From: Moniliophthora roreri
Lineage: Eukaryota > Basidiomycota > Agaricomycetes > Agaricales > Marasmiaceae
Assembly (NCBI GenBank): GCA_001466705.2
Contig: LATX02000046.1
Location: 682,001 to 746,000, forward strand
Direction: 5' to 3'
DNA length: 64,000 bases
Shown here: positions 58,725-64,000 of the stretch, in pieces
Numbering within the stretch: position 1 is the first letter of the stretch
Layout of the letters: each line of letters opens with the position of its first letter
Made by a program: the position numbers and the translations under genes
Notes under the pieces: generated by a model
Told to the model about the DNA's origin: nothing
Database searches by the model: none
What the model saw: only the letters and a program-made list of their open reading frames with translations

Positions 58725-61700
58725 TCACATTCCTTGTTTCCAGCTCGATGGTGGTTGAGCCTTGCGTTGCCCACCGGCGCCTCGACTGGGACTTGGATTG
58801 GCTGGCTGGCTGACAGTCCTTGATCTTGGATTGCCTCGAGAGGACGAAGATGGTATCTTTTGCTGTGGGATCGGTGGTGGCACGAATTGTCTTCCGCCTT
58901 CCATAAAACTTGTCCTCGAGGAGGCAAATTGACTTTGAGTTCGCGCCCGTTCTTGCGATTGAGACGGGGCATACACACTCTGTGAAGAGCCCCAACCGCC
59001 GCTGCCACTCGTTGGTCCTCCGTAATCACTTCGCGCGCCACTTATACCAAACATGGATGTCCTAGGACCAGGCGATGGGAAGATTACTGAACCGGTGGAC
59101 CATCCATTACCACCGCCCATACCACCATACATGGACATCGGTGCTGTTGGGCCTCCATACATACTCTGGCTGGAGCTGAACCCGACCGCTGAACCACGCT
59201 CCCACTCCTCCGCAGCAGCAGCCATTGCCTGCTGCGCTACTGCCAGCTGATAGGCCTGCTTGGCATACATCATTGCTTGTTGATGTGCAGTGAAGAACGA
59301 CGGATCTGTTGGTGGAGGTACCATGAATTGTGTAGGTGAAAGCAGCTGCATCTGCGGCCCTGTTCCTTGGGGAGACGGCCAACCGGTGGTGGGCCACCCA
59401 GTAGGTGTTGGGCCGAAAGGACCCGGGAACATTTGTCCACCCGGCATCATCATTGGGTTCACCGCATTCATACGAGCGTTAGGATGTTGGCTGATAGGCA
59501 AATCGTCATCGTCATCATCAACAATCGGACCCCGGCCGTTGATGACATTGCCCAACTAAAGGATAAGGGTTAGTTTACTGCGCATGCGGAATCCAAAACT
59601 GTGCACACCTCAATGGCTGCTTTCGCCTCACTCCTCTGCCTCTCCTTTCTTTTGCTTTCATTGTCTTCTTTATCTTTGCTTTTACCCTTCCCGGTCTCGT
59701 CTTCCTCGAATGTAACGCTTCTCTTCCTTGCATGTCCATGTCTTCCACCTAAGCCCAAGCCGCTAGCTCCTCCACTCCACTCTTTCTTATGCTGGGGTTG
59801 ATGTTCACTTGCACCACTTGTACTTCCACCAAGACTACTACCACCCCCATCTTTATATTGCATACCTTTCCGACCAACACCGATATCCGATCCGTCTCTA
59901 GGTGTAATCGGAGCTCGACCAGAGCTTGAATCTCCTGTGGACGAAGCCGGACTCGCACGGGCATCTGATATTGACGACGCGAATGGCTTCTTAGCTCTTG
60001 TAACTGGAGCCGACATCGTCGGGTTCATTGCCATTCCACCCTTCGCACTTGGACCAGGTAATGGCATCGTATTTCCCCGTCGCTGATCATTCGCCTTGAA
60101 AGTAGCACTCGTGCTCGTGCTTGCATTAGATTCTCTGCTCTGCTTCCGGGACGTCGATTCTCCATTCCCAGAACTTCCGGAGCTGATAGAACTGGCAGCG
60201 CCGCTGATGCTACTGCTACCACTTGCGCTGGCGCTTGATCCAAGAGCAGAGCTAGATCTGGACGCGGACAATAATCCGAGCCCTAGGCCGAATCCATGAC
60301 CTCGCACTTTCTGTTTTTTCTGCTCGGCAAGTTCAGATGACGATGTATTTGTCTTCGTTTTTGGTACCGGAGCCTGTTTAGACGCAGGTAACGCCTCCAC
60401 AGGAGGTTCAGGTGGAGCTGATGTTTCTCGTACAACAGCTGGCGTCAAAGACATCAAAGGCATGCTACCAAGAGTACTACTTCTCGGTCTCTGTGTTCGC
60501 TTCTCTGTCTGCTCGCCGCTACCTTTCCATGCAGAGGCAATAGCTGTTGTCGTCAATCCACTACGACTTGCTGCGAGACCTTCTGTTCCACTGCCATTAC
60601 TTCCGCTGCTCTGTCGAAGCATATCAACACTGACAGAGGCCTTGTGCTTCGGCCTGGATGTGACGCTAAACGCAGGTGTTCTCTCTCGTTCTCTGATCAC
60701 AATAGGAGCGATCCTTCCTGGAGAAGGTGGCCTTGCGTTCGCTTTGACCTGACCCTTCTCATCATCCTCACTTGGCGAAGCAGGTAATGGATCGCCATCT
60801 TCTCCATCAAAACTGATAAGACGGATACCACCTCCCAAAACAGCAGCAAGATCAAGCTCGGCTGATTCTCTGCGATTCTGTTTCTCCTGAAGAGGCTGAG
60901 GAGGTGGTCTATAAGGCTGTCTTTGGACTCGTGGGGCAGGCGACTCTGATTTTGGAGGTGGTATGGGAGAGTGTGATTTTGGTGGGGGTTCAGGTTGAGA
61001 AAGTGGCTGGTGGGGACGTTGTGCCGGTGAGGGAACAGCTGAAGGAATCGGTGATGGAGACTTCGTTTGGGGAGCTAAACGATCGTGCTTAGGAGCGTCT
61101 TCGGGACGTCCATAGATATCATCATCGTCTTCGCTTTCCTCCTCTTCGCTCTCATCCTCTTCACTATCGTCATCAGCAGGAGCACGTAAATGAGACCTCT
61201 GCGGCCGAGGCTGCGCAAGAGGTGGTGCTGGAGTACTTCCCATCTTGGTCGCTACAATGCCCTTTAGCCTATCCGAAAGCACATCCCTCTTCCTATCCAC
61301 AGGTGAAGGAACATATTCCGGTTCCGGCTCCGGTGATGGGATATTGATCGGAATCGTGGTCTTGACAGGCGATGGTAGTGGTAACGGAGCCGGTGGAGGT
61401 GGTATTTGCATGGTTTGCCCACTTCTCGAAGAAACACCTGACTTTACACTGAGCACATCCGTCGTATCCTTCCTCATCGGACTCCTCCTGCCCATCATAG
61501 TCGCATTTGCTCCCCCGCCCCCACTACTAAATACACTGCTAACGGGGCTAGACGGCGGAGAAATGAACTTGTTACTGGGAGGTAGCGTACTCGTCAGCGA
61601 CATCTCTCTGTCGCCTCTGATGTCCTTCTCTCCGGACATGAACGAGGTAGGACTCATCGTTCGAACCGGTGCGACAATGTTCTCTCCGTGAGCACCAGGC

Positions 61701-63786
61701 GGCCTTCTCGTCCTCTCCGGACTCAAACTTCGCTTCCCAGACCTGCCAGAAAGTAGTGTAGCACCTTCTGTAAATCCATCCTTCTTTCTCAACTCGGGTC
61801 CACTATGTAATGGTTGTCGATTAGGACCTGTCAGGCTGCTGATATCGATCAACGGTGCACGTTTCGCAGGGCCTGTCGACAGGATCGACTGCCTGTCCTG
61901 TGGCAAAGGTTGTTGCTGCAGTGGTGGTACAGGTGGCGGCGCGACATATGAAGAAGGAGGATGAGGCAAGCCGTTCAATGAAGAGTTTGATCGTGATGAT
62001 AGTGCACTCCCTGGTCGTCGTGGAGGTAACAGTACGCCTAGCGGAGTATCATCGTCACTTGAGTCGTCTGCGCTGGCACTCGCTGAAGGCGTGCTAGCTT
62101 TTGTTGAGGGATTTTGGGGACCTATTGGGGTGAAGTTCGGATGTGAATAAGATGTGCATAGTAGCAAAGAGGTACGCCAAGTGGTCAAGATTCATGATGC
62201 GCATGCAACATAACCAAGAACATGAGGATGAAGGGTAATATAGGACTCACCAACTGTACGCGAAGACGACGTCGACGGCTTTTGGGCGTGTCCTGAGGCG
62301 GGACCTGTATAATTGACACGTAATGAGTACGCGAACCAGACAAAAATGAAACCACGCAAAATTGATGAAGCGACGACAATACGTCCACAAGGACAAGGAA
62401 GTTAAGAAGCCCGGAAAGAAACTTACCCGCACCAAACGAACCATGACCGAGTTCGGACTTGGTACCTCTCCTCATTCCAGTTTCACTAGCACCAACACTA
62501 TGGCCACTCTCACTCCTTGCTCCGTACCTCGCTCTAACTGTTCGTTTTCTACTGAGACCTCCGCCCTGGTCGTCACTATCCTCTTCTTCACTCTCGTCTT
62601 CTTCACTACCAGAATCAGGTACTGTGAACGCCCTCGATGCTCTCTTCGGGTTGCCAACGAGATTGACCTGCGACTGCGATCTTGAACTCTGCCCTAGGCC
62701 AAGGCCAGGTCCAGGACTCGTGCTCCGGCCTCGTGCTGCGACATCCGGACGAGCATCAAACACTGGACTACCAGCAAGACTTCTTCTTGCCTGGGCCTCA
62801 CGAAATGCAGCAACGCTTATCCGTTGGCCAGAATCTGTGCTTCCAACAGAAGAGTTCCGTGGTCTCGGAATCGCAGGCGGTATCAGGGACGACGAAGAGT
62901 GTGATGGGGACGGCGTTTTGGTGTTACTGTAACTCGGGTTAAGATATGGTGATTTTCGCTGACTAGGCGTAGGAGGAGATTGATGTGGTACAGCCGAAGT
63001 CGAACTGGAGGAATGAGAGTATGGTGATGAGGTAGATGAGGGCTGGTTGACGTGGCGGAATGATTTGAGATTGAAGGACGGCTCGGAAGAAGGGTCGTCT
63101 AATGGCTGATGTTCCTTCTCCTTGCCTTTGCCCCCTTTCTTCGTCTTTTCACCCGTAGCTTTCGATGTGGTGCTTGGCTGAGATCTTGTCCATGGGAAAA
63201 TCGGTGGTCGGGTCTTCGTCCCTCCACCACTCGTGGTTGTGGTTATCGAGGTAGGCGGCGTCGATGCATCCAAATTCAGCCTGGAGTCAAGCCCTTCTAT
63301 CGAGAGCGTCAGTTCTGGCTTACTCGTATTCGGTAGAGATGGCGTCGATTGTGCACCGTATGGGCCGCCATATCGCAGCTTGGGCGGGCTAAGATTACGG
63401 CTAGGAATGTCCGAATCAGAAGCTCTTAAAGCGGAGAAAGAAGGTCGTGTAGGAGGCCCAAGTGACATATCTTCATCGTCGTCGTCCGCTTTGACAGATT
63501 TGCTGTTCTTCTTCCGAGTAAACGGGAGTCGGAGCCGGCTAGTGCTTGACGAAGCACCCGCTGCAGCAACAGATAGATAGACTGATTTCTTTGGCGAGCT
63601 GCCGAGGCTGTGGACATGACTTGTTTGCAGAGTATTTTGTCCGTTGGGAGAAGAAGGTATCTCCTTTGAAGTTACGACATAGTCTGCTGTCGGTGAATGT
63701 GGGGATTCTGCAGAGGTCGTGCTATGAAGTGAATATTGAGACTTGTTGCTGTTCGTTTTCTTGGAAAATAGGCCAAGTAGCGGCAT
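58725..63786 (-). CDS. Large disordered Ser/Pro-rich protein, conserved C-terminal block
   Basis: Four exons in phase: 63786-62427, 62304-62251, 62121-59609, 59555-58725; 1585 residues. Start MPLLGLFSKKTNSNKS, right after an intron acceptor, so the start follows a 5' leader intron (about 63787-63838). Most of the chain is low-complexity Ser, Pro, Thr and Gly with acidic runs (EEDESEEEESEDDDD). No catalytic domain or membrane segment. The C-terminus has a charged helix (ESKRKERQRSEAKAAIE) joined across the last intron to LGNVINGRGPIVDDDDDDLP, then HQQAMMYAKQAYQLAVAQQA and a Gly/Ser/Pro tail. That junction block stands out as ordered, and I believe it recurs in other mushrooms. Function unknown; scaffold or cytoskeletal-adaptor roles are possible but unsupported. 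Confidence 0.8.
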
Positions 63787-64000
63787 CTGTATAGGTTTAG
63801 TTTGGCGGCTGGTTGACATGGCGGGGCTGGTTACTCACAAAGATTGACTGTGCTCGACGTCGAGCTCAACGGCATGGAAAGGTTGCTCAAAAACGGCAGA
63901 GACAGCGACGACGTTCTGAGCGACGACGACGACAGTGGTGAGATGGTGGTGGCAACAAGGAAAGAAAGGAACGAAGTCGACTGCGATGAACAAGGAGCTG

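Noticed and set aside
59601..62097. Several + strand open frames of 60-150 codons inside the 1585-aa gene
   Set aside because: They are antisense shadows of Ser/Pro/Gly-rich coding sequence; the minus strand has a continuous 838-codon exon with consistent splice phases.

Overview
The window is nuclear DNA from a filamentous basidiomycete, most likely an Agaricomycete (mushroom-forming fungus). Genes are cut by many short introns of about 48-70 bp with GTRNGT donors. Lineage markers include a FunK1-type fungal protein kinase, a Crinkler-kinase protein, agaric F-box proteins with a CxxC plus coiled-coil head, and a multigene family I know only from mushrooms. No species can be named. No tRNA, rRNA, CRISPR array or complete autonomous transposon was seen. 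Exon borders were derived by hand and checked by frame arithmetic and family conservation, not by transcripts.

Layout. 1-0.6 kb: 3' end of an unknown + strand gene. 2.0-3.5 kb: F-box protein (-). 3.6-6.8 kb: conserved TPR-like protein (+). 7.7-10.3 kb: Hel2/ZNF598 ribosome-collision E3 ligase (-), divergent from 10.7-12.0 kb aspartate-semialdehyde dehydrogenase HOM2 (+), which has a Gcn4-type site upstream. 12.6-13.0 kb: weak hypothetical. 14.1-17.0 kb: FunK1 kinase (-), whose 3' part is repeated at 13.34-14.02 kb across a single N, most likely an unmerged contig overlap. 17.3-18.0 kb: a 702-bp element with perfect 17-bp terminal inverted repeats. 18-23.6 kb: decayed DNA containing an orphan first exon of the family below and an epoxide hydrolase pseudogene.

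23.7-40.6 kb is the most distinctive part: a tandem array of four units. Each carries one 8-exon + strand gene (about 574 codons, unnamed mushroom family with an N-terminal FNGK..FNNVHGNQVN motif, a pseudokinase-like section and a C-terminal WSFDxDG module) followed by a minus-strand epoxide hydrolase pseudogene. Units 2 and 3 share the same pseudogene frameshift, so decay came before amplification. Three family genes are intact; the second loses its C-terminus to a one-base insertion.

41.7-51.2 kb returns to metabolic genes: a Crinkler-kinase (-), divergent from a fumarase/aspartase-superfamily lyase (+), then an MFS transporter (+) convergent with a 14-exon copper amine oxidase (-) that has a 7-nt microexon. 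Lyase, transporter and oxidase could form a small catabolic neighbourhood, but that is inference. 51.2-56.2 kb is gene-poor, with clusters of an ATCCGATG motif, a foldback repeat and two decayed small cysteine-rich secreted-protein genes. 56.3-58.1 kb: second F-box protein (-). 58.7-63.8 kb: a 1585-aa disordered Ser/Pro-rich protein (-).
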